In this document: in pieces, positions 28,207-36,490 of the stretch
How the letters are laid out: the number at the start of each line of letters is the position of its first letter
Numbering within the stretch: position 1 is the stretch's first letter
Origin: Paracrocinitomix mangrovi
Lineage (GTDB): Bacteria; Bacteroidota; Bacteroidia; Flavobacteriales_D; Crocinitomicaceae
DNA length: 64,000 bases
Reading direction: 5' to 3'
Assembly: GCF_019740355.2 (NCBI RefSeq)
Contig: NZ_CP091819.1
Coordinates: 4,154,001 to 4,218,000, forward strand
Translations under genes and position numbers: made by a program
The notes under the pieces: model-generated
The model's input: the letters and a program-made list of their open reading frames with translations, nothing else
Database searches by the model: none
Told to the model about the DNA's origin: nothing

Positions 28207-28256
28207 AATCTCCCCGGTAACTTTTTCTACATTTGTTCCGTCCAACCATCAACCCA

Positions 28257-30773
28257 ATGAGGATAAGCTTAACAATAGCAGTTGTTTTTTCTTCTTTAGT
28301 TGTGTTTTCACAAAACATAATTAAAGGAAATGTTCTTGATGTTTATGGTCAGGGAATTCCTGGTGTTAGGGTATCAATGCCAAATTCTACTTATGGAGTT
28401 CCAACCAATGCAAAAGGAGCTTATTTTTTAGAAGTTGATTCATTGGGCGAATTTCAGATTAGCTATTCTATGTTAGGTTTTCAAACCCATACTGATACCA
28501 TATTAGTAGAGGGTAAAATAACTATACATGATGTAACACTTGAGGAATCGCCAACAGAACTTAATGCTGTTGAAATTTACGCAGATAAAAAAGACATTGC
28601 CAAAGAGGTGATGAAGAATGTAATTGACAATAAGAAAAACATGAAGCGTCAATATGATTCTTATCAGTGCAATACTTACATAAAGACAACGCTTGAAAAA
28701 GAAAATCGCATTGCTTTTTTAAAACCCAAAGACGAGCCGGAAGGAAGGCAAAAAATGAATTTTACTGAGTCATATAGTATCAGTAAATATAAAGCCAATA
28801 ATACTTATAAAGAAGAAATTATAGCTTATCAGGATTACTCGGATAAATCAGAAAGTTCAGTTGTAGTAAGTGCAGATTTTAGTAATCCTAATTCTTTATT
28901 GCCATCTCAGGTAGTTGAATACAATCCATATATCTTTTTTGAGAAAGTAGAAGATGGTGAGTTTGATCCTTATCAAAACTTAATTGACTTACCTAAGGTA
29001 AGTTCAAAGCCATTGGTTTCTCCTGCAGCTGTAAATGCTTTTATCAATTACAAATTTTACCTTAAAAACATCTTTTATGAAGATGATCAAAAGATCTATG
29101 ATATTATAGTAGAGCCAAGGTTTAAAGAAGCTCCGTTGTTTTCTGGGAACCTGTATATCATTGACTCTTTATGGGTAATTAAATCAATGGATTTAACTAT
29201 TAATGGAGCGGCAATGGAGTATTTTAAGGACTTCAGGATTTTACAGGATTTTGAGAATATTGATAGTAATTGGGTGCCTGTTAGAAGAGAGTTTTCTTAT
29301 ACAATAAATGATGGTGCAGATAGGGTTTTAGGAAATGCAAGAGTTGACCATTCAGATTATCAATTCAATGTAGAGTTTGACAAAAATGAATTCAAAAATG
29401 TAATCATGGAATACAAAGATGATGCATTTGAAAAGGATTCAGTATTCTGGGTAGAGACCAGACCAATTCAATTAAAACCGGAGGAATTAAATTTCATCAG
29501 AGAACAAGATAGTATTCGCCAAATTGTAGAATCTGATGAATATATTGATAGTGTTAATGCCGAATACAATAAGATTACAGTTTGGGATGTATTGTTGAGT
29601 GGTGTAGGATTTAGGAATAGGGAGAAAAAACAAGAAATATTTATAAACCCAATAATCTCGCAATTTCAAATTTTGGCAGTTGGAGGATTCAGATGGAGAG
29701 TAGGAGGGAATTATTCAAAAGAGTTTGATAACGCACAGAAAATCGCAGTAGACGGTAAAATAGATTATGGTTTTCTTAACAAGGATGTAAAAGGAGATCT
29801 AGGGATTGAATATACGTTTTTGCCTAAGCGATTTGGAAGTTTTAAAGTTAGAGGAGGAGATAATTATGATATCATCACGCTTCAACAACCAATTACTAAT
29901 ATCCTCAGTGGAGGAAACTTTGTGCGTAAGACGTTCTTTGGAATGAGTCAAAGGCTTGAATTAGTGAATGGTTTGTATGGTCGTCTTTCTTATGATTATT
30001 CAACTAGAAGGAGTATAGAAGGAATAGTGTATCCACCTATTTATGATACGTTGTATGATATTGGAATTTGGACGCCACCAAAGCCTTTTGAAACCTACAC
30101 AGTTTCCATTTTTGAATTGGAGTTTTTGTATCGTTTTAAACAGCAATACATTATGAAAAAGGGGAAAAAGATAATTGTAGGAACTGAGTACCCTGAACTA
30201 AGACTTACTTTCAAAAAGGGTGTACCTGACATGTTTGGATCTGATGTCAATTTTAATTTTGTAGAAATAGGCGTTTCAGATGAGGTTACCGCAGGTACTT
30301 TTGGAATTTTAAAATGGAATGTTGAAATAGGAAGCTTTATAGGGGATAATAATAACCTTGACAATGTTCCTTATGTTGAGCAGAAATTCTTCAGAGGATC
30401 GGACTTTTTCTTCTTTTCAAATCCTTTGAGTTCACTTCAGATGTTAGACTCTACGTTTAATACATCAAGGCCATTTTTACAAGCATATGCAATTCATCAT
30501 TTTAATGGATCGTTATTAGGTAAGGTTCCTTTGATTAATAAGCTAAAACTAGAAGTAGTTGCCGGAGGAGGAATACTGTATATTCAAGATTACAACTATA
30601 AGCACATTGAGGCTTATGTGGGTATTGAACGTAAATTTAAAATCCGTAAGCAGCTCTTTAAAATAGGTGTTTTCTACGCTTTTAGGCAAAATAGTAATCC
30701 AAATACAGCACTCTTTAACTTTAAGTTTGGCTTGGATTTCTTTAATTCCTGGACGAATAAATGGTCCTGGTAA
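28257..30773 (+). CDS. DUF5686 family protein with N-terminal carboxypeptidase-regulatory-like domain
   Basis: An 838-residue outer-membrane protein. The start is placed at ATG 28257, giving signal peptide MRISLTIAVVFSSLVVFSQ; a longer frame from TTG 28233 runs back into the terminator leader. Residues ~20-110 are a CarboxypepD_reg-like beta-sandwich (IIKGNVLDVYGQGIPGVRVSMP ... ILVEGKITIHDVTLEE). The remainder matches the DUF5686 pattern: AKEVMKNVIDNKKNMKRQYDSYQCN, then long stretches of alternating residues ending in a predicted barrel (FKIGVFYAFRQNSNPNTALFNFKFGLDFFNSW). There is no TonB plug, so it is not a standard TonB-dependent receptor. Function in the family is unknown. Confidence 0.83.
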   Translation: MRISLTIAVVFSSLVVFSQNIIKGNVLDVYGQGIPGVRVSMPNSTYGVPTNAKGAYFLEVDSLGEFQISYSMLGFQTHTDTILVEGKITIHDVTLEESPTELNAVEIYADKKDIAKEVMKNVIDNKKNMKRQYDSYQCNTYIKTTLEKENRIAFLKPKDEPEGRQKMNFTESYSISKYKANNTYKEEIIAYQDYSDKSESSVVVSADFSNPNSLLPSQVVEYNPYIFFEKVEDGEFDPYQNLIDLPKVSSKPLVSPAAVNAFINYKFYLKNIFYEDDQKIYDIIVEPRFKEAPLFSGNLYIIDSLWVIKSMDLTINGAAMEYFKDFRILQDFENIDSNWVPVRREFSYTINDGADRVLGNARVDHSDYQFNVEFDKNEFKNVIMEYKDDAFEKDSVFWVETRPIQLKPEELNFIREQDSIRQIVESDEYIDSVNAEYNKITVWDVLLSGVGFRNREKKQEIFINPIISQFQILAVGGFRWRVGGNYSKEFDNAQKIAVDGKIDYGFLNKDVKGDLGIEYTFLPKRFGSFKVRGGDNYDIITLQQPITNILSGGNFVRKTFFGMSQRLELVNGLYGRLSYDYSTRRSIEGIVYPPIYDTLYDIGIWTPPKPFETYTVSIFELEFLYRFKQQYIMKKGKKIIVGTEYPELRLTFKKGVPDMFGSDVNFNFVEIGVSDEVTAGTFGILKWNVEIGSFIGDNNNLDNVPYVEQKFFRGSDFFFFSNPLSSLQMLDSTFNTSRPFLQAYAIHHFNGSLLGKVPLINKLKLEVVAGGGILYIQDYNYKHIEAYVGIERKFKIRKQLFKIGVFYAFRQNSNPNTALFNFKFGLDFFNSWTNKWSW

Positions 30774-30823
30774 AATCTCCTTTTTTCTTTTAAAGTTGGT
30801 TTGATTTTTGTACCTTACTTAAC

Positions 30824-31327
30824 ATGAAAATTACCCTTAGAACCCTATTCGTACTATTTAGTTTCTTGTCTGTCAATGCAATTGCACAGGGAGATAAATG
30901 GAAAAGTTATCCTGATTCTACATTTTGGAATTTTTATTCAGCTAATTCTATTTCTGTGGAAGAAATAGTGGCAAAAGCACAAGGCAAAAGATTATTGGTG
31001 TTTTATTTTCAGCATCAGGGAATGAATATCAATAACTTCAATGCAAAGGTTTTAAGTGATACAGCTGTCACAAATTTTATTGCAGCAAATTTTTATCCTC
31101 TGGCCATTGATATAGATATAGACAATGTCAATCCCGAAAAAGGAAATCAAGGAAGAGGTCTAACTTATTATAAATTTATGAAAGATCAAACGTATTACAT
31201 TGAAGAAACTCCGGCATTTTCAGTTTATAACCAACAGGGTGTTCTCAGAGGATCAAAAAGTTTTATTCGTATTGATCACAACACAAAAAATGCTGTACTG
31301 GAATTTTTGCAAAAGCGTTTAAAATAA
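30824..31327 (+). CDS. Exported thioredoxin-fold protein lacking the CxxC motif
   Basis: A 167-residue protein with a signal peptide (TLFVLFSFLSVNAIAQ). The body reads as a thioredoxin-like fold: AQGKRLLVFYFQHQGMNINNFNAKVLSDTAVTNFIAANFYPLAIDID, then EETPAFSVYNQQGVLRG with the cis-proline position (TP). Where DUF255/Thioredoxin_7 proteins carry CxxC this one has QHQGMN, so it cannot be a dithiol oxidoreductase. It may be a structural or chaperone relative. It lies 50 bases after the DUF5686 gene on the same strand. Confidence 0.72.
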   Translation: MKITLRTLFVLFSFLSVNAIAQGDKWKSYPDSTFWNFYSANSISVEEIVAKAQGKRLLVFYFQHQGMNINNFNAKVLSDTAVTNFIAANFYPLAIDIDIDNVNPEKGNQGRGLTYYKFMKDQTYYIEETPAFSVYNQQGVLRGSKSFIRIDHNTKNAVLEFLQKRLK

Positions 31328-31328
31328 G

Positions 31329-32195
31329 TTATCCAAAGGTAATCAATGCGATAGCTAGTAAGGATACCAAAACACCAAACCAGTTAGAAGGGCTCAGTTT
31401 TTCATTGAAGAAAAGTAGTCCAATTACTGCGGATAAAATGATTACGCCCATGTTAAGTATTGGGTAGATTCTCGAAGCTTCTAAAATGCCACTTTCCAAA
31501 GCTTTATAAAAGAAGTAAACCGTCAAAAAGTTAGGAACCGCTACCATCAATCCCCATAAAATATTTCTTGGATGAAATTTGCTTTTTCCTTGAATCAATT
31601 TGACAGCCAGCATTGAAAATCCAACTAAAAATGCACCTGAGAACATGGAAGAAATAAAGAGTTTTGCTTCATGCTCTTCTACGTAAAATTTTTGGCTGTA
31701 GTTGAATATCACATCTGCAATTCCCTGCCCAACAAAAATGATGATAATCAACCATAGGTATTTCTTGTCAAAGCTTAATTTACTGCCGCTTGTAGATACA
31801 AGATAAACCCCAACTAATGCCAGTAAAATTCCAATTATTTTCAGAACTGAAGAGCTTTCGTTGTAAAAGATAATAGCTACTACAACCGGAATTAACATAG
31901 ACATTTTATTCGCTATGGTAGATATTGTTATACCAACTTTTTGTGCTCCTGATGCCAATAAATTGAATACGACCACAAAGAAAAATCCAGTTGATAGTGC
32001 CAGCCACTTCCAATCTGATGCAATGGCATGTTTAATAGGTTCTTGAGTATCTGAAAAAAGAAAGAATCCCAATAGGACACAAAAAACATAATTGAAAACT
32101 ATGGCCTGTAAATTATCTACCTTGAATCGTTCAAATAATTTGAATAATACAAGAATACAGCTAAAAAATACAATGCCTAATACCAGGTCAATCAT
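31329..32195 (-). CDS. EamA/DMT-superfamily transporter
   Basis: A 288-residue inner-membrane protein with ten hydrophobic segments arranged as two five-helix EamA repeats. Family marks are ANKMSMLIPVVVAIIFYNE ending the first repeat and RIYPILNMGVIILSAVIGLLFFNEKLS ending the second. Substrates in this family range from amino acids to nucleotides, so none is proposed. Its ATG overlaps the end of ribD by eight bases, so it is translationally coupled to ribD; that position makes a riboflavin-related or purine-related metabolite conceivable but unproven. Confidence 0.85.
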   Translation of the reverse strand: MIDLVLGIVFFSCILVLFKLFERFKVDNLQAIVFNYVFCVLLGFFLFSDTQEPIKHAIASDWKWLALSTGFFFVVVFNLLASGAQKVGITISTIANKMSMLIPVVVAIIFYNESSSVLKIIGILLALVGVYLVSTSGSKLSFDKKYLWLIIIIFVGQGIADVIFNYSQKFYVEEHEAKLFISSMFSGAFLVGFSMLAVKLIQGKSKFHPRNILWGLMVAVPNFLTVYFFYKALESGILEASRIYPILNMGVIILSAVIGLLFFNEKLSPSNWFGVLVSLLAIALITFG

Positions 32196-33177
32196 TAAAG
32201 TAGGTAGTTACAAGGTCTTTACCGAAGTAAAAACTATTGCTAGGTTTTTTGTCAATTTTTGGGGCCTTTAAGCCTTTTTCAATGTTGCCAATTCCTGTAA
32301 TCACTCTGGCTTCATCCCAAAGTCCCGAATCTAAGAATTTTTGTAAAGTATTGGCGCCGCCTTCAACAATTATAGATTGAATTTCTTTTGAGTAGATCTC
32401 CGCTAAAATGTCTTTTACTTGGGTAGATTGGATGGCATAAGTGGAAGCTAAATCATTATGAATCTTATATCTTGAAGTTTCAATGATTCCTTTTTTGTCA
32501 AGGTAAAATCGGGTAGGGGAGTTACCTTCAAATTCTCTCACAGTTAATTCAGGATCATCATTAATTACCGTATTGAATCCGACCAAAATTCCTGCTTCTT
32601 CATGTCTCCATTTATGTACCAATTGCTTGGTCTCCGGTTGGGTGATCCAAAAAGTGCCTTTCTCTCCATTATCCCGGTTAATATCAACGAATCCGTCTTT
32701 TGATTCTGCCCATTTTAAAATAACGTAAGGCCGTTTTTTATTGTGAAATGTAAAAAAACGGCGATTCAATTCAAGTGATTCCTTCTCTAAGACACCAACA
32801 ATTACTTCTCTACCTGCATTTTTCAATTTTTCTACGCCTTTTCCTGCAACCTCTGAGTAGCTGTCAATACATCCAATCACAATTCGCGGAATACCCTTTT
32901 CTACTATTAAATCAGAACAGGGTGGTGTTTTGCCAAAATGAGCACAGGGTTCCAAATTCACGTAAATGGTTGATTTAGTCAATAGTGAAGGATCTTTTAC
33001 TGATTTAATAGCATTTACTTCAGCATGGGCTTGTCCATAAAACTGATGATAGCCTTCTCCAATGATTTTGTCATCACATACAATAACAGATCCAACCATA
33101 GGGTTAGGTGCTACATGACCTTTTCCAAGTCTTGCTAGCTCTAAACATCTGGTCATGTATTTTTCATCAGGCGTCAT
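32188..33177 (-). CDS. ribD: Bifunctional riboflavin deaminase/reductase RibD
   Basis: A 329-residue enzyme carrying two consecutive steps of riboflavin synthesis: deamination of the 2,5-diaminopyrimidine and reduction of its ribosyl chain. The deaminase domain has the zinc site HAE at 51-53 and PC at 77-78 with C87 (PCAHFGKTPPC). The reductase domain follows from about residue 145 (RPYVILKWAESKDGFV, then VGFNTVINDDPELTVR and IIVEGGANTLQKFLDSGLWDE). Length is normal for a two-domain RibD. Other rib genes are not here. It is upstream of, and overlaps, the EamA transporter gene. Confidence 0.96.
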   Translation of the reverse strand: MTPDEKYMTRCLELARLGKGHVAPNPMVGSVIVCDDKIIGEGYHQFYGQAHAEVNAIKSVKDPSLLTKSTIYVNLEPCAHFGKTPPCSDLIVEKGIPRIVIGCIDSYSEVAGKGVEKLKNAGREVIVGVLEKESLELNRRFFTFHNKKRPYVILKWAESKDGFVDINRDNGEKGTFWITQPETKQLVHKWRHEEAGILVGFNTVINDDPELTVREFEGNSPTRFYLDKKGIIETSRYKIHNDLASTYAIQSTQVKDILAEIYSKEIQSIIVEGGANTLQKFLDSGLWDEARVITGIGNIEKGLKAPKIDKKPSNSFYFGKDLVTTYFND

Positions 33178-33190
33178 GAAGCAAAATTAA

Positions 33191-34099
33191 TCACTTATTG
33201 CGAGGATGGAATGAAATGATGGCTTCCTTTAGTACATCATTACTTAAGTGGGTGTAAATCTCTGTGGTACTGATAGATTCATGTCCTAACATTTCTTGAA
33301 CAGCTCTTAAATTGGCACCTCCTTCAACTAAATGTGTTGCAAATGAATGTCTAAAAGTGTGTGGACTAATGCTTTTGGTCAACCCAATTTCTTCAGCTAA
33401 TTGCTTTATAATTGTAAAGATCATTACCCTTGTTAATTGGGCACCTCTTCTATTTAAGAACAGGTAATCTTCATGTCCTGTTTTGATGTCTTGATGTACG
33501 CGTACTAAATCTCTATACAATTGCATTTCTTTCAAAACTGAAGGGGAAAGCGGAACCAGACGCTCTTTATTTCCTTTACCAATTACGCGCATAAATCCCT
33601 CATCTTCATAAATATTGGTGATTTTAAGGTTAATAAGTTCGCTTACACGAAGGCCACAACTGTATAGCGTTTCTATAATTGCTCTATTTCTGTGTCCTTC
33701 ATTTTTAGACATGTTAATTGCGTTCTTTAAATTGTCTATTTCTTCTATTGACAATACTTCCGGTAACTTTTTTCCAATTTTAGGAAGTTCTAGTAATTCG
33801 GTAGGATCGCTTGTAATTTCATCTTCAAGAATTAAGAAGTAAAAGAAATTTCTGATGCCTGAAATGATTCGAGCTTGAGATCTTGCTGCTATGCCCATTT
33901 CACTTACCCATCTGATGAATTTTTGAAGATCCTTTAAAGTGATTTCTGTAGGCTTTAGATCGGAATCAATATGCTCAAGGAATTGCATTAATTTATCTAC
34001 ATCTCTTAAGTAAGCTTCTACACTATTAGGTGATAGTGCTTTTTCAATTTTGAGATAAGATGAATAATCCTTTTTATATTTGATCCAAGATGAGTGCAA
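33191..34099 (-). CDS. Tyrosine recombinase XerC/XerD family
   Basis: A 302-residue site-specific recombinase that resolves chromosome dimers at dif. The SAM-like N-terminal core-binding domain opens YLKIEKALSPNSVEAYLRDV, and the catalytic residues are R151 (CGLRVSEL), H247 and R250 (HTFRHSFATHL), H273 (LGHES) and Y282 (TEIYTHL). The start is TTG at 34099-34097; an in-frame stop lies just upstream and the next ATG is inside the core-binding domain. Its first codons overlap the start of the divergent aroQ gene by ten bases. Length and complete catalytic set point to a housekeeping Xer rather than a mobile-element integrase. Confidence 0.93.
   Translation of the reverse strand: MHSSWIKYKKDYSSYLKIEKALSPNSVEAYLRDVDKLMQFLEHIDSDLKPTEITLKDLQKFIRWVSEMGIAARSQARIISGIRNFFYFLILEDEITSDPTELLELPKIGKKLPEVLSIEEIDNLKNAINMSKNEGHRNRAIIETLYSCGLRVSELINLKITNIYEDEGFMRVIGKGNKERLVPLSPSVLKEMQLYRDLVRVHQDIKTGHEDYLFLNRRGAQLTRVMIFTIIKQLAEEIGLTKSISPHTFRHSFATHLVEGGANLRAVQEMLGHESISTTEIYTHLSNDVLKEAIISFHPRNK
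34049..34082 (+). promoter_or_regulatory. Putative aroQ promoter located inside the xer coding sequence
   Basis: TTTG (34049-34052), a 22-base spacer and TATATTTG (34075-34082) match both Bacteroidota promoter boxes. The aroQ ATG follows seven bases later. The whole element lies within the N-terminal codons of the divergent recombinase gene. Confidence 0.55.
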
Positions 34100-34512
34100 A
34101 ACGAGTGTTAATTATCAATGGTCCGAATTTAAATTTACTCGGAAAACGTGATCCTGAGGTTTACGGAACCAAAAGTTTTGAAGATTATTTTGTGGAACTG
34201 AAGAATGATTTTCCGGAGATTGAGTTGAGCTATGAGCAATCCAATTTGGAAGGTGAGATCATTAATTTGATTCAAGGATCAGATCATGACGCAATAATTC
34301 TGAATGCTGGAGGGTACTCACATACTTCGGTAGCTATTAGAGATGCAGTTGAAGCAGCTGATGTTGCAGTTGTTGAAGTGCATATTTCCAATATTAGTGG
34401 AAGAGAATCTTTTAGACATGATTCTTTAATCTCGCCTGTTAGTGCAGGCTGTATTTTTGGATTTGGTTTAAAGGGATATGCAGTCGCCTTACAAGGGATT
34501 AAGCTTCTCTAA
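34090..34512 (+). CDS. aroQ: 3-dehydroquinate dehydratase, type II
   Basis: A 140-residue type II dehydroquinase, the third step of the shikimate pathway, forming a cytoplasmic dodecamer. Signature stretches are GPNLNLLGKRDPEVYG (with the active-site arginine and the lid tyrosine), ILNAGGYSHTSVAIRDA and VEVHISNISGRESFRHDS with the catalytic histidine. Length is typical. The start overlaps the divergent recombinase start by ten bases, and the 3' end overlaps the convergent DUF3817 gene by 14 bases, so the gene shares both termini with neighbours. Confidence 0.96.
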   Translation: MSAKRVLIINGPNLNLLGKRDPEVYGTKSFEDYFVELKNDFPEIELSYEQSNLEGEIINLIQGSDHDAIILNAGGYSHTSVAIRDAVEAADVAVVEVHISNISGRESFRHDSLISPVSAGCIFGFGLKGYAVALQGIKLL

Positions 34513-34789
34513 AAATCCTTTTATCAGCTATAAATGTCCCAAAAGGAATAATTGAAGCAGCCAAGGCTAAAACCAAGGTGTTAAACTTCCATTTCAACTG
34601 ATATGTCACTAAAAGGACAAAGATGATATAAAGAGAAAAAAGTAATCCATGAGCTAATCCGGTAGAGTAAACCGGGTCAGGGTTATCTGCAAAATACTTA
34701 AGGGGCATTGCAATACAAAGTAAAATCAGGTAAGATACCCCTTCAAGAAGCCCTATTATTCTGAGCAATCCGAGATTGGTTTTCAACAT
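34499..34789 (-). CDS. DUF3817 integral membrane protein
   Basis: A 96-residue protein with three hydrophobic helices. The pattern LRIIGLLEGVSYLILLCIAMPLKYF, GLAHGLLFSLYIIFVL and ALAASIIPFGTFIADKRIF is that of DUF3817 (YdzA-like). Function is unknown. It is the last gene of a probable YceI-MarR-DUF3817 unit and overlaps the 3' end of aroQ by 14 bases. Confidence 0.85.
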   Translation of the reverse strand: MLKTNLGLLRIIGLLEGVSYLILLCIAMPLKYFADNPDPVYSTGLAHGLLFSLYIIFVLLVTYQLKWKFNTLVLALAASIIPFGTFIADKRIFREA

Positions 34790-34847
34790 ATTAAAGCTTG
34801 TTGTTTAACCTAAGTTAAGAAATTATTTCTAAGAAATGAAATAGAAG

Positions 34848-35318
34848 TTAAGCAGTTTGTTCAGCATTGCATCCTGACCTGGCTTTGTCAAGAAGATCAT
34901 TTAAACTTTTTACTTCTTCAGCCGAAAGATGAGTCAGTCGCCCTTCAAGAATCGTATTGTTTTGATCTATTTCAGCAAGCAAATCCATGCCTTTGTCAGT
35001 GATTCGAACATCTTTTTGACGTCTGTCGATTTGATTTTCAGATCTTTCAATCAGCCCCTTTTTTACCAAACGATCAATAATTCTACTAACGTCAGAATTT
35101 CTTTCGATCATTCTTTCTTTGATAAGTCCGATACTAACAGCCTTTTGATTTTGACCTCTTAAAATTCTCAGTACGTTAAACTGAGTAGAAGTAATATCAT
35201 AGCGCTTCATTTCTTCTTGAAACTTCTCCGTAAGCCTGGAAGAAGTCAAGTGGATGTTCACCGCTAATTTGTGATATTCGTTTTTAAACTTGGATTGTAA
35301 TTCATCCTCAATTTTCAT
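34848..35318 (-). CDS. MarR family transcriptional regulator
   Basis: A 156-residue winged-helix regulator. The recognition helix region ITSTQFNVLRILRGQNQKAVSIGLIKERMIERNSDVSRIIDRLVKKGLIER is followed by the wing RRQKDVRITDKG. MarR dimers repress nearby genes and release DNA on binding phenolic or oxidised ligands. The single cysteine (C152) near the C-terminus is not at the position used by OhrR-type sensors. It sits 24 bases downstream of the YceI gene and probably controls this small unit; the palindrome it would bind was not identified with confidence. Confidence 0.9.
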   Translation of the reverse strand: MKIEDELQSKFKNEYHKLAVNIHLTSSRLTEKFQEEMKRYDITSTQFNVLRILRGQNQKAVSIGLIKERMIERNSDVSRIIDRLVKKGLIERSENQIDRRQKDVRITDKGMDLLAEIDQNNTILEGRLTHLSAEEVKSLNDLLDKARSGCNAEQTA

Positions 35319-35342
35319 CTTCAGAAAATTAATTGGTTGTCT

Positions 35343-35864
35343 TTAATAATTCGCTTTTACTGTAATAGCAAGGATTTGAGAAACAGATTCCTTTTTTCCA
35401 TCAACGCCATACTCAAATCTGTCTAAACTGAATTTTGATGTTGCAGTAATTTTGGCTCCATCAATGGTTAATTCTCCATTAACTTCAATTTCTTTACTGA
35501 TTCCTTTAATGGTCATTTTTCCCTTCACTTTTACCTTGTGTGTGCCATTTGCAGTATAGTCTATGGCTGAATTTTCAACAATTTTTCCCGTAAAAGTAGC
35601 TTTAGGAAACTTTTCAGAATTCATTACACCTTCTTGATTAAAGTGCTTTTGCATTGTACTGTTTTTAAAGATGAATTTATCAATAGAAACAGTGAAGCTA
35701 ATTTCGCCAGTTGACATGTTAAACTCACTCTTAACATTACTGTTTTCAGCAGTAATATCATCCATTTCTGAATAAAAAGAGATGAATGCTTTGTCAGTAC
35801 TGAGCTGCGCGAATGAATTAATGGATAATAAAGTGATAAATAATAATCCTGCAATAGTTTTCAT
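35343..35864 (-). CDS. YceI family protein
   Basis: A 173-residue periplasmic lipocalin-like barrel that binds polyisoprenoid or amphiphilic lipids. The signal peptide ends INSFAQ. YceI marks are MQKHFNQEGVMNSEKFPKATFTGKI, VKGKMTIKGISKEIEVNGELT and a closing SKFSLDRFEYGVDG. It heads the unit with the MarR and DUF3817 genes. Two promoter-like elements lie upstream. Confidence 0.9.
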   Translation of the reverse strand: MKTIAGLLFITLLSINSFAQLSTDKAFISFYSEMDDITAENSNVKSEFNMSTGEISFTVSIDKFIFKNSTMQKHFNQEGVMNSEKFPKATFTGKIVENSAIDYTANGTHKVKVKGKMTIKGISKEIEVNGELTIDGAKITATSKFSLDRFEYGVDGKKESVSQILAITVKANY

Positions 35865-35920
35865 AGTTCAATTTTTAGAGGTGAGACTGTTAATTTAATA
35901 TGTGTGATCAACAGTTAAGC

Positions 35921-35964
35921 CAAAAATAGAATACAAATATATGTTAAAACAAAATTTGTTACAA
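35921..35964 (-). promoter_or_regulatory. Two overlapping putative promoters for the YceI-MarR-DUF3817 unit
   Basis: The minus strand has TTTG (35953-35950), 21 bases, TATTTTTG (35928-35921), and also TTG (35964-35962), 20 bases, TATATTTG (35941-35934). Both pairs fit the consensus; either could drive the unit, 57-70 bases upstream of the ATG. Confidence 0.45.
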
Positions 35965-35987
35965 CAAAAAGCTATTTTATCTTGATT

Positions 35988-36473
35988 TTATTTGGAAACT
36001 TCTTTGTTGGATTCCATTACTTTAGCCTTAAGTCCTTCTTTATAATCAATAATAGATTGTCTAATATTTTTATCAGAAGCACCCAAAATACTAGCTGCAA
36101 GAATTCCGGCATTTTTAGCTCCATTTAAAGCTACTGTAGCAACAGGGATTCCTCCAGGCATTTGAAGAATTGAAAGCACTGAATCCCATCCATCAATTGA
36201 ATTGCTAGATTTAATTGGAACACCAATAACTGGTAGGGGAGTTATGGATGCAGTCATTCCAGGTAGATGAGCTGCTCCTCCGGCACCTGCAATAATAACC
36301 TGAATCCCTCTTTCATGAGCATTTTTCGCATACTCAAACATCCATTCGGGTGTTCTGTGCGCAGAAACCACATTGATTTCATAGCTCACATTTAACTCGT
36401 CTAAAACTTGTGCAGCTTCTTGCATAATCGGTAAATCCGACTTGCTACCCATGATGATTCCTACTTGTGCCAT
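35988..36473 (-). CDS. purE: N5-carboxyaminoimidazole ribonucleotide mutase
   Basis: A 161-residue class I PurE, which isomerises N5-CAIR to CAIR in purine synthesis. The [12 protein letters not shown] motif, [13 protein letters not shown] with the catalytic histidine, and [14 protein letters not shown] and PVIGVPI segments are all present. It needs the PurK product, and purK is two genes upstream in the same direction. An acyltransferase gene lies between them (17-base gap to purE). Confidence 0.96.
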   Translation of the reverse strand: MAQVGIIMGSKSDLPIMQEAAQVLDELNVSYEINVVSAHRTPEWMFEYAKNAHERGIQVIIAGAGGAAHLPGMTASITPLPVIGVPIKSSNSIDGWDSVLSILQMPGGIPVATVALNGAKNAGILAASILGASDKNIRQSIIDYKEGLKAKVMESNKEVSK

Positions 36474-36490
36474 AGCTACAAATTTATCTT

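Noticed and set aside
33191-34099. Tyrosine recombinase considered as a mobile-element integrase
   Set aside because: Length, core-binding domain and motifs match housekeeping XerC/D; neighbours are ribD and aroQ, and no att-like direct repeats, tRNA gene or cargo are seen.
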